From positions 558,001 to 622,000 of the forward strand of contig CAXXHF010000002.1 of the NCBI GenBank assembly GCA_963669405.2: a DNA stretch of 64,000 bases, in the 5' to 3' direction. How positions within the stretch are numbered: the stretch's first letter is position 1; each line of letters opens with the position of its first letter. Both the position numbers and the translations under genes were made by a program. Shown here piece after piece: positions 53,955 to 63,187 of this stretch. This DNA comes from Aureisphaera sp963669405 (GTDB lineage: Bacteria; Bacteroidota; Bacteroidia; Flavobacteriales; Flavobacteriaceae). The notes under the pieces were generated by a model, which searched no databases, had not been told where the DNA came from, and was given only the letters and a program-made list of their open reading frames with translations.

Positions 53955-55193
53955 CTAGGACTTGGATCCTATCAACTTTGTATATATTTTTTGATATGCC
54001 TTGGACTGTAACTCCATGCTAAAGTTTTCTTCGGCATATCTTCTTATTTCATTTGGATTGAATTTCTGTAGGTTATCGAAAAAAGTTTCAATGGCCTGCA
54101 ATAAACCCTGCTCCGAAACCTCATTGGCCAAAATGCCATTAAAATTGTTTTTAACATGCTCTTTCATCCCCCCTTTTTTGAAACAGATTATTGGGGTTCC
54201 AGTAGCCAAAGATTCCAACATGGTATTTGGCAAGTTATCTTCTAGACTGGGCAATATACAAGCGTCTGAAGCTCCATAACATGCTGCTATTTCCTGTGGT
54301 TCGGATATAAAGCCCAAAGGTATAATTTTTACAGCTTTGTTGGGTGATTCTACAGTACCTTTTCCTAAAGTCAATATCGTAAGAGGGAAGTCTATACGGG
54401 ACAAGGCTTCCAGTAATATTGAGAACCCCTTTCTTTCTAAATGCAATGAACCTGCTGCAAAAAGCAATACTTTTTCAGCTTCGCCAATCCCTAATTGTTT
54501 TCGCAATTTTCCTGTATTGGGTTTGAAAACGCTTAAATCGATTCCATTGGCAATTACTTGTTTCTCCAAAAATCCATCGAATGCTTTGCTCTCAGAAGCG
54601 GTTTGCAATAACCAAGATGAAGGTGTAACCACACCTGCCATTGTACATGCGGACAAGGCATTGTGTTTTATACTTTTTATTTCGGAATTCAATTCCTTTA
54701 CTGCAATATTTCGATCTTCATCACCTTGGTAGTGAAAAATTCCTGAAAAAGGATTCATATCATGTAAGGTCCACACCACTGGTTTTTTTATTGTTGAAAA
54801 AAAACTTTCATAGTCCAAGACACCTGTTACCATATGTAAATTAACCAAATCTGCTTCTTGAACAAACCGATGCTCTTCTAACCTTTTATTACTAAAAGGC
54901 CATGAGATCATTTCATAGGATAAATGATTCTTTTCTTTAGCAAAAAAATCCATAAATCGCTGCTTTCTTGATGGAGAAAAAATCCTTTGTAATTTTATCC
55001 AAAGACGGTTTAAAAAAAAAGGTTTTTGGTAGGAAAAGAATTCATCTTCTACAATGTCACCATTAAAGTTGATAGATAGGTCCTTGGATAGGTAGGCACT
55101 AGAAACCCCAGATTCTCTCAAGGCATGATGCAACCTTAAAGAGGCAATTCCGGCACCTCCTTTACTGGACGTTGTTATCTGCACTACTTTCAT
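53955..55193 (-). CDS. Glycosyltransferase family 4
   Basis: The 412-residue GT-B enzyme opens KVVQITTSSKGGAGIASLRL. Its GAGIASLRLH loop marks the WcaC/colanic-type branch. VVWTLHDMNPFSGIFHYQGD is the conserved acceptor-side stretch of that branch, and SLEDNLPNTMLESLATGTPI is the donor site. It overlaps the GT32 gene by 4 bases. Next to gmd and fcl it may use or receive fucose; the donor is not determined. Confidence 0.9.
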   Translation of the reverse strand: MKVVQITTSSKGGAGIASLRLHHALRESGVSSAYLSKDLSINFNGDIVEDEFFSYQKPFFLNRLWIKLQRIFSPSRKQRFMDFFAKEKNHLSYEMISWPFSNKRLEEHRFVQEADLVNLHMVTGVLDYESFFSTIKKPVVWTLHDMNPFSGIFHYQGDEDRNIAVKELNSEIKSIKHNALSACTMAGVVTPSSWLLQTASESKAFDGFLEKQVIANGIDLSVFKPNTGKLRKQLGIGEAEKVLLFAAGSLHLERKGFSILLEALSRIDFPLTILTLGKGTVESPNKAVKIIPLGFISEPQEIAACYGASDACILPSLEDNLPNTMLESLATGTPIICFKKGGMKEHVKNNFNGILANEVSEQGLLQAIETFFDNLQKFNPNEIRRYAEENFSMELQSKAYQKIYTKLIGSKS

Positions 55194-55948
55194 GCGGGGG
55201 TTTTTCCTATTAATTTATGATACAACTTTCGTGAATATTCTCTAAAATATCTTTTAAAATGGGCGTAAGGATAGCCATAAAACAAATAGTCTGCCACTAC
55301 AATCCTAAGGTTTTTAAGTAGTTTCACTACTGATTCTTTCTCCTTTTTGTCATTCCAGGAATGATCCCACAAATGAACAGCATAACTATCTTCTGAAATA
55401 AATTTACGATAGTCTTCCTTACGATTTTCGTAACGAAATGCATAGAAGGCATCCGGCGCCAAAATCACTTCTCCTTCGTTTAGATTTCCTTCTTGAAATA
55501 TATCCTTAAAAGTATGGGTAATCACAGGCAAAGAAAAGGGATTAAAAGGGGTCGTATCATAAAATCGCTTCATTTTTTGAAAGAACCGGTGACCTGAAAC
55601 CCCACCAAATAAACCAAAAGCAGCTCTATCAGATACTTCAAAACCAGTAAAAAATTTCTCTTTCATGAGCGGTGTTATGGGCTTTAAAAGAAGCATATCC
55701 ATATCTAAATACACCCCTCCAAACTTCTCTAAAACAACCACTCTAATATAATCGGAAACAAAAGCATATTTCTTTTTTCGGTAAGCATCCCTGTAAAACT
55801 TGTTTTGAAACTGCTTGGTATTCGATTCGTTCCATTCCTTAAATTCAAAATCGGAACAGTGTTCCTTCCAACTTGCCATACAACGTATAGCCAATTCACT
55901 TTTTTCATGAGGGCCAAACCAACAATAATGTATCACTTTTGGAATCAT
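55190..55948 (-). CDS. GT32-family glycosyltransferase
   Basis: The 252-residue enzyme starts MIPKVIHYCWFGPHEKSE, the GT32 (OCH1-like/capsular) opening. The DxD region is YAFVSDYIRVVVLEKFGGVY then LDMDMLLLKP (about 68-96). The family uses nucleotide sugars such as GDP-mannose or UDP-hexoses. It is soluble with a basic C-terminus. It lies between a GT2 and a GT4 gene with which it shares near-overlapping ends. Confidence 0.9.
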   Translation of the reverse strand: MIPKVIHYCWFGPHEKSELAIRCMASWKEHCSDFEFKEWNESNTKQFQNKFYRDAYRKKKYAFVSDYIRVVVLEKFGGVYLDMDMLLLKPITPLMKEKFFTGFEVSDRAAFGLFGGVSGHRFFQKMKRFYDTTPFNPFSLPVITHTFKDIFQEGNLNEGEVILAPDAFYAFRYENRKEDYRKFISEDSYAVHLWDHSWNDKKEKESVVKLLKNLRIVVADYLFYGYPYAHFKRYFREYSRKLYHKLIGKTPA

Positions 55949-55959
55949 TTGGAGCTGGA

Positions 55960-56787
55960 CTAATCAATATTATTAACACTTTTGCCTTTCATAAGAAATA
56001 ATAGGACCCGAAGCCATAGCGAATTCAGTTTTCTTCCCACGGCGCTTTTCTCTAGGATCTTAAGGATTTTAAATCTATTGGATTTCAATAACTGTAGTTC
56101 TTTATAATCATCATTCAAAAAAGGATATTCCATTTTTAAAACATTTCTACGCTCAGATTTTCTAATATTGGTTCCTTTAGCTGTAGCACTCATTCCATCC
56201 AAGTAATAGGTGGTTAAAATACTTGGAACCGATTTATAGGTAGCACCATGCTTAACGATTGCATCTACAAAAAATTTCCAGTCTGCCACAATTTTCAGCG
56301 AGGTATCGTAATGTCCCACTTTTTTAAATAAGGCTCTTTTTATAAGTGTAGACTGATGTGCCAAAGTATCATTAAAAAGATAATCAAAAGTCATTTGTTC
56401 TGGATGCTCCTTTATCTTCGTTACCTCATCATGTATAGTGTTTATATTAAAACAAATAATATCCTCATCTGCCATATGAGCGAGATGTTCCTGCAAACTG
56501 GAGTTGTTGTAAAAATGATCTCCACTATTCAAAAACAAAATATACTCCCCATTGGCCTTTTTAATACCTTTGTTCATAGCATCATAAACACCTTTATCGG
56601 GTTCGCTTACCCAAAAGTCTATAATGTCACTATTAGCTTCAATGAACGATACACTGTTATCTTTAGACCCTCCGTCAATAATCACATATTCTACATGTTC
56701 CAGTTCTTGTTCACGAACACTCAACAGCGTCCTTTCAAGACCTAAAGCATTGTTATAGTTTATGGTAATAATGGTAAGCTTGGCCAT
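55960..56787 (-). CDS. Glycosyltransferase family 2 (NSGD type)
   Basis: The 275-residue enzyme opens KLTIITINYNNALGLERTLL. It carries the NSGD form of the metal site (YILFLNSGDHFYNN) and WVSEPDKGVYDAMNKGIKKA. The later LAHQSTLIKRALFKKVGHYD supports a common origin with the enzyme at 50967-51743. It is the last minus-strand gene before the inverted sulfotransferase, 115 bases away head to head, so it needs its own promoter or one reading through from further upstream. No good minus-strand promoter element was seen there. Confidence 0.9.
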   Translation of the reverse strand: MAKLTIITINYNNALGLERTLLSVREQELEHVEYVIIDGGSKDNSVSFIEANSDIIDFWVSEPDKGVYDAMNKGIKKANGEYILFLNSGDHFYNNSSLQEHLAHMADEDIICFNINTIHDEVTKIKEHPEQMTFDYLFNDTLAHQSTLIKRALFKKVGHYDTSLKIVADWKFFVDAIVKHGATYKSVPSILTTYYLDGMSATAKGTNIRKSERRNVLKMEYPFLNDDYKELQLLKSNRFKILKILEKSAVGRKLNSLWLRVLLFLMKGKSVNNID

Positions 56788-56794
56788 TAAAAGA

Positions 56795-56820
56795 TTGATT
56801 AGTTTTTTATTCTATTTTTG
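56795..56820 (+). promoter_or_regulatory. Possible promoter of the inverted sulfotransferase gene
   Basis: TTG at 56795-56797, a 15-base spacer and TATTTTTG at 56813-56820, an exact TAnnTTTG match. The spacing is 2 bases short. It points along the plus strand toward the ATG at 56903. Confidence 0.4.
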
Positions 56821-56902
56821 AACTCTAATAGGTAAACTTAGTGTTTTTCATGAAACTAGTAAACCTTTACTATTTAAAAAGATTTTATACACAATCAAGC
56901 AA

Positions 56903-57574
56903 ATGATCTCCAAAGAAAAAAAATTCATTTTTGTTCACAATTTCAAAACTGGAGGAACGAGTATTGAAAAAAAACTGGGCCATTTTAAAGAGTTGAAAAA
57001 CGATGTTCAAGACCACAGAACTATAAAGGATTTTGAAGCACTTACGCAACGTAATAGACACCTTAGACTAAGTGCATATGCATTAAAGATTGGGAAACCC
57101 AGAGTAGCTATCAAAAAATTTAACACATTTCTCTTTCCTGAATTAACCACTAAGGAATATAACACATATTACAAATTTACATTTGTAAGAAATACGTGGG
57201 CCCGCATGTATTCTTGGTATGCCAATATCATGAAAGACCCTACCATGCGTAGTTCTTACGGAATTCATGGTGAAGATTATGGTTTTGAAGCTTTTTTAAA
57301 AGAAAAAATAGTTCATCATACATTTTCTCAATTATACTTCATAACCAATCATAAAGGTGAAATACCTATGGACTTTATTGGGCGTTTTGAAAATTTACAA
57401 AATGATTTTGACAAAGTCTGCGAGCGACTGAAAATAGAAGATTCTACCCTCCCAAAGCTTTTGGTGAGGAAATACGATCACTACACCAAAAACTATTCAG
57501 ACACCTCCAAAGAATTGGTTTATCAACTCTATCGAGAAGAAATCGACTATTTTGATTTTAAGTTTGGGGAGTAA
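56903..57574 (+). CDS. Sulfotransferase family 2 (carbohydrate sulfotransferase-like)
   Basis: The 223-residue protein contains the PAPS-binding loops of sulfotransferase family 2: FIFVHNFKTGGTSIEKKL (Lys15-Thr-Gly-Gly-Thr-Ser20) and YKFTFVRNTWARMYSWYAN (Arg96 and Ser104). PMDFIGRFENLQNDFDKVC is the usual third conserved block. It would add sulfate to a sugar hydroxyl. It is the only plus-strand gene in the 34-kb locus and is convergent with the next GT2 gene by 4 bases. PAPS-making genes are not in the window. Confidence 0.88.
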   Translation: MISKEKKFIFVHNFKTGGTSIEKKLGHFKELKNDVQDHRTIKDFEALTQRNRHLRLSAYALKIGKPRVAIKKFNTFLFPELTTKEYNTYYKFTFVRNTWARMYSWYANIMKDPTMRSSYGIHGEDYGFEAFLKEKIVHHTFSQLYFITNHKGEIPMDFIGRFENLQNDFDKVCERLKIEDSTLPKLLVRKYDHYTKNYSDTSKELVYQLYREEIDYFDFKFGE

Positions 57575-57578
57575 TTCA

Positions 57579-58427
57579 TTATTCTTTGACATAAAGGGGA
57601 TCTCCAAAGAATCTATTCTGAAATTTATAAAAATAGTTCTTTAGTTTTTTACTCTTAGGAATGAACATGAGTTTTCGAAACGTTTTCAAATACCAAATTA
57701 CAAGTTTAGCCGTGAACGGAAGCTTCTCTTGATTTCTTGAGACGGCAAGATTGGTTTCGGCGAGATACTTTTCTTTGTTTTCAGATTGTTGCCCTTCCCT
57801 TTTCCTAAAAGCTGCAAATTGCTGTTTCGAAAAATAGAGTTTATCCTGCTTGAAGAAACGTAACCAAAGATCGAAATCTGAAGCCAATGAATAAGACAGG
57901 TCCATGCCGTTCCCTACTTTTTCCCAGAGACTTCTTCTCCATACACAAGATTCTTGTTGAATGAATGAAAAACCCCGTAAATGATTATGTAAATAAAAAA
58001 AGTAAGGCGAAAACACTTTGGCGCCCTGTCCTTGTAAGATAATTGTCCCCTCTTCATTTATATTAATAGGATATCCCATAATCCAGTTAACGGTTATATT
58101 TTCCCGAAATAACTTGGCTATAGTAAACAAAGATTTTTCTGCCAATACATCATCACTGTTTATCCAACACATAATTTCTCCTGAAGATTTTGCAAAACCT
58201 TTATTTATGGCATCATACATACCCTTATCGAACTCACTCACATAATATGCCAACCGACCTCTATATTTCTCTATGATTTTCTGGGACCCATCAGTACTTG
58301 CACCATCTATAATGATGTACTCCAAGTTTGGATAACCTTGATCTAGCACGGACAGGATTGTCTTTTCAATGAATTTTTTTTGATTGAAATTGGGCGTAAC
58401 TACTGATATCTTTGGAAAGTCACTCAT
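57579..58427 (-). CDS. Glycosyltransferase family 2 (NSDD type)
   Basis: The 282-residue enzyme starts ISVVTPNFNQKKFIEKTILS and has EYIIIDGASTDGSQKIIEKY. The metal site is EIMCWINSDDVLAEK (NSDD near 95). An acceptor loop with many aromatic residues (VFSPYFFYLHNHLRGFSFIQ) follows. This subgroup is common in capsule loci. It lies 21 bases after the GT2 gene upstream, and its stop faces the stop of the inverted sulfotransferase. Confidence 0.9.
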   Translation of the reverse strand: MSDFPKISVVTPNFNQKKFIEKTILSVLDQGYPNLEYIIIDGASTDGSQKIIEKYRGRLAYYVSEFDKGMYDAINKGFAKSSGEIMCWINSDDVLAEKSLFTIAKLFRENITVNWIMGYPININEEGTIILQGQGAKVFSPYFFYLHNHLRGFSFIQQESCVWRRSLWEKVGNGMDLSYSLASDFDLWLRFFKQDKLYFSKQQFAAFRKREGQQSENKEKYLAETNLAVSRNQEKLPFTAKLVIWYLKTFRKLMFIPKSKKLKNYFYKFQNRFFGDPLYVKE

Positions 58428-58448
58428 AAAATCGTTAAAGCCTTCAAA

Positions 58449-59426
58449 TTAAGATTGATGGTATTTTAAGTAGTATTGATAAATGGTTTGGTATACTTTA
58501 TTTGTCGAAAAATTTTCCTTGTTTGGATACAAACGCTGAATTTGATGCTTTACCTCATACTTTTTTTTGGGTTGAAAAAGGGTTGCCCAACACAGATCAA
58601 AAAAGGCTTTTACCGCCATTGTTTTTTTTGATTTCACAGGGTTTTGCATATCTCGAAGGACCGCATCGTATGTATTTAGATACTTGTTGCTTATTTTAAA
58701 ACCGCGAAAAAGCTTTTCCAAGTAAGGTTTCGTCAATCGATCCTGAGACATATAGTGTCTATATTTTAATCTTTCATCATACCACAGCTTAGTATTCGCC
58801 AATAAATACCATTTACAGATCTCAGAATCGCCACCAGACATCAATTCTTTTCCAATTCTATCCGAACAGAAAAATTGAAAATCCAAAGCCAAACATTTTT
58901 CCAAAACAACTTTTCTAATAACAAATCCTGCCCCCCACACATAACCTCTAGCTGATATATCACCACTATGTATAGCCTGTACACCACAAGCATAGCTTCC
59001 CTGATAGGTGTAAAACCATGATGGGATTTCGCTATCCGAGGTTACTTTACCCTGACCTCCCAATACACCTATTTCTTCATCACTTTCCATGATTTCATAC
59101 GCTTTTTGAACGTAGTCCGGTGCCAACCAATTATCATCATCACAATATAATACGTAATCATATTGTGTTGTTTTAAGTCCTTTCATTCTGGCATAAGAGA
59201 GCCCTGGTTGTTTTTCGGCAACTATCTGAAAAGGGATATGAGTAAAAGAATCGTGCAACTCTTTAGCGATGGAAAGTGTATTGTCTGTACAATTATTATC
59301 TACCAAGATAACTTCCCACGACAAGGATTCGACGAGTATTTGATTAAATAAATGTGTTAAGGTTGGGCGAATACGGTCTTCACTATTATAACAACAAAGT
59401 ACTATGGAGATTCCCTTCTTACTCAT
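58449..59426 (-). CDS. Glycosyltransferase family 2
   Basis: The 325-residue enzyme opens ISIVLCCYNSEDRIRPTLTH, with VILVDNNCTDNTLSIAKEL and metal site YVLYCDDDNWLAPDYV (DDDN near 95). The acceptor region GVLGGQGKVTSDSEIPSWFY and the long helical C-terminus are shared with GT2 enzymes often annotated as WbyX-like. It overlaps the preceding GT2 gene by 8 bases. Sugar specificity is unknown. Confidence 0.89.
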   Translation of the reverse strand: MSKKGISIVLCCYNSEDRIRPTLTHLFNQILVESLSWEVILVDNNCTDNTLSIAKELHDSFTHIPFQIVAEKQPGLSYARMKGLKTTQYDYVLYCDDDNWLAPDYVQKAYEIMESDEEIGVLGGQGKVTSDSEIPSWFYTYQGSYACGVQAIHSGDISARGYVWGAGFVIRKVVLEKCLALDFQFFCSDRIGKELMSGGDSEICKWYLLANTKLWYDERLKYRHYMSQDRLTKPYLEKLFRGFKISNKYLNTYDAVLRDMQNPVKSKKTMAVKAFFDLCWATLFQPKKKYEVKHQIQRLYPNKENFSTNKVYQTIYQYYLKYHQS

Positions 59427-60360
59427 TCTTATTTGCTTTTATCGATCCTATAAGCTTTTCTCCAATTATTGTCATTTTATGGACAATTCGCTTTTTTAAT
59501 CGGTATATCTTTTTGTTATGCTTGTAGACCTTCTTTAAGTGAAGTAACAGTCGACTTTTTTCTTCAATAGAAAGTTTGCTATTTGTAATCGATTTTTCCC
59601 ACTTACAGTAGCCAAAATGCAAATCTTTCGGTCTATTCCCTAAATACTGCAATACTTTTTTTGAAACGGAAATCCCTTCACTATAAAACAATGGATTTAC
59701 AAACAAATTATTGGTAGAAGCCCCGTCATGCTGCCGGTAGGATGTAAGTGGTTTATCTACAAATGCCACATTTGATTTACTTAAAATAGAGCTCCACAAA
59801 TACCAATCACCACAAATTCTATATTGAGTAATGGCATCCAACACTTTTGTTTCTACCAATGATCTTCTAAATATAGCACCACTTGCATTAATGATTAGGT
59901 TTCCTGTAATCATGTGCTCTCTCAGTGCCCGCTTACCTTCCAAATTGGGTTCTTCTATAGGTCTATAGACTTCAGAGTCATTACTAGACATTTTTTCAAT
60001 TCCACTAAACGCTATACCAATGGTTTTATCTTTTTCCATGATGGGTACTAATTCCGCCAAAAATGCATAATCATTTAAGTCATCACTTTCTGCTAGCCAT
60101 ACATAAGTCCCTTTTGCTTTTTCAATTCCCTTTTTCCACTGCACAAAAGGAATTCCAGAGTTTATTTCATTCACTTCAAAACAACCAACTTTTGTATGGT
60201 TTTTGTGGGTTTCAAGAATAGAAACACTATGATCGGTAGACGCATCATCTAATAAAAGAACCTCAAAATCTTGAAATGTCTGATTGAATATAGAATCCAG
60301 GCGCTCTTTCAAAAAATTGAAATGATTGTAATTGGGTACTATAATAGACACTAAAGGCAT
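59419..60360 (-). CDS. Glycosyltransferase family 2
   Basis: The 313-residue enzyme opens VSIIVPNYNHFNFLKERLDS and has VLLLDDASTDHSVSILETHK. The metal site is TYVWLAESDDLNDYAFLAEL (ESDD near 90). The C-terminal 60 residues are strongly basic (YKHNKKIYRLKKRIVHK), which may hold it to the membrane. Its start lies 1 base after the WbsX gene, which suggests that both act on the same glycan. Confidence 0.9.
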   Translation of the reverse strand: MPLVSIIVPNYNHFNFLKERLDSIFNQTFQDFEVLLLDDASTDHSVSILETHKNHTKVGCFEVNEINSGIPFVQWKKGIEKAKGTYVWLAESDDLNDYAFLAELVPIMEKDKTIGIAFSGIEKMSSNDSEVYRPIEEPNLEGKRALREHMITGNLIINASGAIFRRSLVETKVLDAITQYRICGDWYLWSSILSKSNVAFVDKPLTSYRQHDGASTNNLFVNPLFYSEGISVSKKVLQYLGNRPKDLHFGYCKWEKSITNSKLSIEEKSRLLLHLKKVYKHNKKIYRLKKRIVHKMTIIGEKLIGSIKANKNE

Positions 60361-60361
60361 C

Positions 60362-61447
60362 TCAATGGTTTTGTTTTAGAGCATTTTTGGTGGCTTCTAA
60401 ATATTGTCTCCCATATTTTGAGCAGGGTTCCAAATGATTTCCTTCGGCCCATTCATTCATAGCGTTTATGAAGACAAAGTTTTCATCTTCACTATAGGGT
60501 TCAAACTTATCGATAATTTGTTCTAACCAATCTTCATAAACAGCTGGAGAGCTTCCTTTGGCTACAATACCCTTTTCACCTTTTCTGGGAGTATTGTCCC
60601 AACAAGGGGTCACACATCTAAACAATTTATAGGAAGGTATCTCACGATTTATACAGGTATCCACTCCTTTTTTGAAATCCCGAAAATCTATATTGGAATT
60701 CTTGTTACTGGACCTTAAAAGCTTAGGGAATAGCGTTTTTTCATCTTTTTTTAAAGGATGTTTAATGATTTCATGTGGAGCAAATTCTATAGCGGCATCA
60801 AATCCCAATGTTGTAGGATCACTGTAATTATAGAATCCCTGTACAAGACACATGTACAATCCATCATACCCATACTTTGTAGTTGCAATATCCCTCCAGT
60901 TTTCCAACGTTTTTAAAATATCGGGGAATAGGTCGTGCCTGTAAATAAGGAAAACAGGTTTGTTATCTACCCTTATGTACCGCTTGTCACTAAAGACGTT
61001 CTCGCAAAGCCATGAGATATGATCTTTATCGTCTTCTTCACCATATTCCTGCTTCATTAATACATCCTGTTCCATCCCATCCCATCTGCGTGTCCAATTT
61101 TCATTGGCCCAACAGTACATAAAAGGCATGTCTGGTTTTTGCAAACACAACATTTCATCTAAAGGCTCATGAAGCAATCTTTTACCATTAAACCAATAGT
61201 GGTAATAACAAAACCCATGAATTCCGTATTCTTTTGCCAAATTTGCCTGGTCTTCTCGGCTTTTGTCCAAGCGTAAATCGTAATAACCCAAATCTGTTGG
61301 CAATTGAGGTTGGTAATGCCCATCAAACAAAGGTTTAGCCTTGGCGACATTGGTCCACTCTGTGAATCCCTTTCCCCACCAAAGATCATTTTCTGGTATG
61401 GGATGAAACTGGGGCAGTACAAAAGCCAATGCCTTTATATTCTTCAT
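60362..61447 (-). CDS. WbsX-family (GH99-like) protein
   Basis: The start is taken as ATG 61447, an ATGA overlap with the methyltransferase stop; ATG 61453 would add two residues. The roughly 361-residue protein has the WbsX/GH99-like core: ALAFVLPQFHPIPENDLWWG, GKGFTEWTNVAKAKPLFDGH, GIHGFCYYHYWFNGKRLLHE, MYCWANENWTRRWDGMEQD and the terminal INAMNEWAEGNHLEP. GH99 enzymes act on alpha-mannosides, while WbsX proteins in O-antigen loci have no settled role. No signal peptide is seen, so it would act inside the cell. Confidence 0.88.
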   Translation of the reverse strand: MKNIKALAFVLPQFHPIPENDLWWGKGFTEWTNVAKAKPLFDGHYQPQLPTDLGYYDLRLDKSREDQANLAKEYGIHGFCYYHYWFNGKRLLHEPLDEMLCLQKPDMPFMYCWANENWTRRWDGMEQDVLMKQEYGEEDDKDHISWLCENVFSDKRYIRVDNKPVFLIYRHDLFPDILKTLENWRDIATTKYGYDGLYMCLVQGFYNYSDPTTLGFDAAIEFAPHEIIKHPLKKDEKTLFPKLLRSSNKNSNIDFRDFKKGVDTCINREIPSYKLFRCVTPCWDNTPRKGEKGIVAKGSSPAVYEDWLEQIIDKFEPYSEDENFVFINAMNEWAEGNHLEPCSKYGRQYLEATKNALKQNH

Positions 61448-62223
61448 GAGCATTTTTTTGCTATAATAATTTCCCGAAATTCTGCTCGAATTCCCATATC
61501 GAGATTGTCTATATAATTAATCTCACAGGGATCACCCGTCACCTTTTCAATAAAGTCTACAATATCGTAACCCCAATGCATAGTCACTGGCGAACCTTTT
61601 TTGTCTACTGGGTTTCCGTGCCATTCGGGTTCGAATAAGAATATAGGCTCTCCATCTGCCCCCTTCTCTGCCCATCTTTCAGTCGGTTTGAAACGATTAA
61701 TCAATGGAACCGAAAATATATGGGCTCCACCGGGTTTTAAGGTTCTGTGTATCTCTTTAAATGCTTTTTCTGGGTCATAGATATGTTCCATAACATCTGA
61801 AGTAACTACAAGATCGAAACTTGCGTCTGGAAAGGTTTGGTTTTCCAAATCTTCATTCCGTATCCCATTTACTAGAGATCCTAAGTCTGCCTTTGGAAAG
61901 TATTGAGTCACAAGATAGGAACTCGATTTTTTCTTTAAGTTAATACTATGTCCTCTATCTATAGGTGAGGACTCATGGATGTCCAGCTCTGTCCAATTTG
62001 GATAATATTCATTTATAGTAGCCATTAAGGCTCTTTCTCTGGGGATTGAACGACACGATCCGCAAAGAAAATGATCACGTAACCAAGGGTTTCTAGCCGT
62101 AAAAGTAGCTTGTTTCTCACAACAAGGACAATATCCTTTATGCTTAAAAAAATAGGTCCCTATTTTGGATTCATAAAGCAAAGTTACCTTGGCTTTTATT
62201 TTATTGACTATAAATTGTCTCAT
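61444..62223 (-). CDS. SAM-dependent methyltransferase with N-terminal cysteine cluster
   Basis: The 259-residue protein has a small possible zinc site (Cys32, Cys34, Cys35, Cys54, Cys57 in GYCPCCEKQ and FLCGSCRSIPRER). A class I methyltransferase domain follows with FDLVVTSDVMEHIYDPEKAF and EIHRTLKPGGAHIFSVPLIN. The usual first glycine loop is weak (YLVTQYFPKADLGS). It probably methylates a sugar of the repeat unit. It overlaps the WbsX gene by 4 bases and follows a 64-base gap after the GT2 gene upstream. Confidence 0.85.
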   Translation of the reverse strand: MRQFIVNKIKAKVTLLYESKIGTYFFKHKGYCPCCEKQATFTARNPWLRDHFLCGSCRSIPRERALMATINEYYPNWTELDIHESSPIDRGHSINLKKKSSSYLVTQYFPKADLGSLVNGIRNEDLENQTFPDASFDLVVTSDVMEHIYDPEKAFKEIHRTLKPGGAHIFSVPLINRFKPTERWAEKGADGEPIFLFEPEWHGNPVDKKGSPVTMHWGYDIVDFIEKVTGDPCEINYIDNLDMGIRAEFREIIIAKKCS

Positions 62224-62287
62224 GCTACTTCAAAAAAGCTTTATTACTCAAATACAATTTTTATGTTGTAAATTTATAATAAAGTAA

Positions 62288-63187
62288 TTATTGCTGTAAT
62301 ATTTTTCGCAAAGCATGAAAGTAAGGTCTTAATACATTTTTCGTGCGCTTCTTTAGACTTACTTTTGCTTTTCTCTTGTCAGGGAAATTTTCCATAAAAA
62401 CATCAATCTGTTGCTTTAGATTACGCTTGGCACTAGTATCCATAGTAACGTTATCGTATACCAATGAAAAAGTTTTAAGTGTAGCTACCATGTTTTGATA
62501 CTGTGTTTTCCCAGACCATAACCCTTTATCATGTTTTCTATAAACAGCCATGTTATCTTCTAATTTCATGATCTTCCTTCCTTTAAGTAAAATCATATAT
62601 AATGCCCAATCTCCAGTAGGAGATTTATAAAACCATTTAGGGATTTTAAAATCATTTTTAAACATCACCGAAGGCGTATGGATGTAATTTCCCTTTGAGA
62701 GTTCTTCCACTGATGTCTCTGCTGACACTTTTCTGGTAATGGTGTCTTTTTGGATACTATTGCTTTCTTGTAATAATACTGACACAGCATGGAAACAAAT
62801 TGCAAAATCTGGATGACCTTCCAGAAATTCCACCTGTTTCTGAAGTTTTTTAGGATCTGTCCAATAATCATCTCCTTCACAAAGAGCAATATACTTACCC
62901 TTTGAATTTTTAATATTGCTTACAAAATTAAAGCGACCAGTAACATTACCATCAATATAGATAACGTCTTTCCGACCCCTTAAAAATAAACGGATTTTAT
63001 CTGGATATTTCGCTGCATAAAATTGGCAAATCTCTCTAGTAGTATCACTACTGTCATCTTCTCCAAGAATAACTTCGAAAGGGAAGTTGGTTTCTTGCAT
63101 TAAGATACCATCTAGGCATTTTCTGATATAGTTCTCCTGATTATACGCCTGAACACAAACCGAAACCATGGGGGAAAGCTTACTCAT
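62288..63187 (-). CDS. Glycosyltransferase family 2
   Basis: The 299-residue enzyme opens VSVCVQAYNQENYIRKCLDG and has FEVILGEDDSSDTTREICQF. The metal site YIALCEGDDYWTDPKKLQKQ (EGDD near 100) belongs to the subgroup with a DYWTDP stretch. The C-terminus is basic. It overlaps the sulfotransferase gene upstream by 8 bases. Specificity is unknown. Confidence 0.91.
   Translation of the reverse strand: MSKLSPMVSVCVQAYNQENYIRKCLDGILMQETNFPFEVILGEDDSSDTTREICQFYAAKYPDKIRLFLRGRKDVIYIDGNVTGRFNFVSNIKNSKGKYIALCEGDDYWTDPKKLQKQVEFLEGHPDFAICFHAVSVLLQESNSIQKDTITRKVSAETSVEELSKGNYIHTPSVMFKNDFKIPKWFYKSPTGDWALYMILLKGRKIMKLEDNMAVYRKHDKGLWSGKTQYQNMVATLKTFSLVYDNVTMDTSAKRNLKQQIDVFMENFPDKRKAKVSLKKRTKNVLRPYFHALRKILQQ

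Noticed and set aside
54337..54732. A 131-codon plus-strand frame opposite the GT4 gene at 53955-55193
   Set aside because: It is antisense to a complete GT4 enzyme and has no recognisable motif, unlike the inverted sulfotransferase at 56903, which does.
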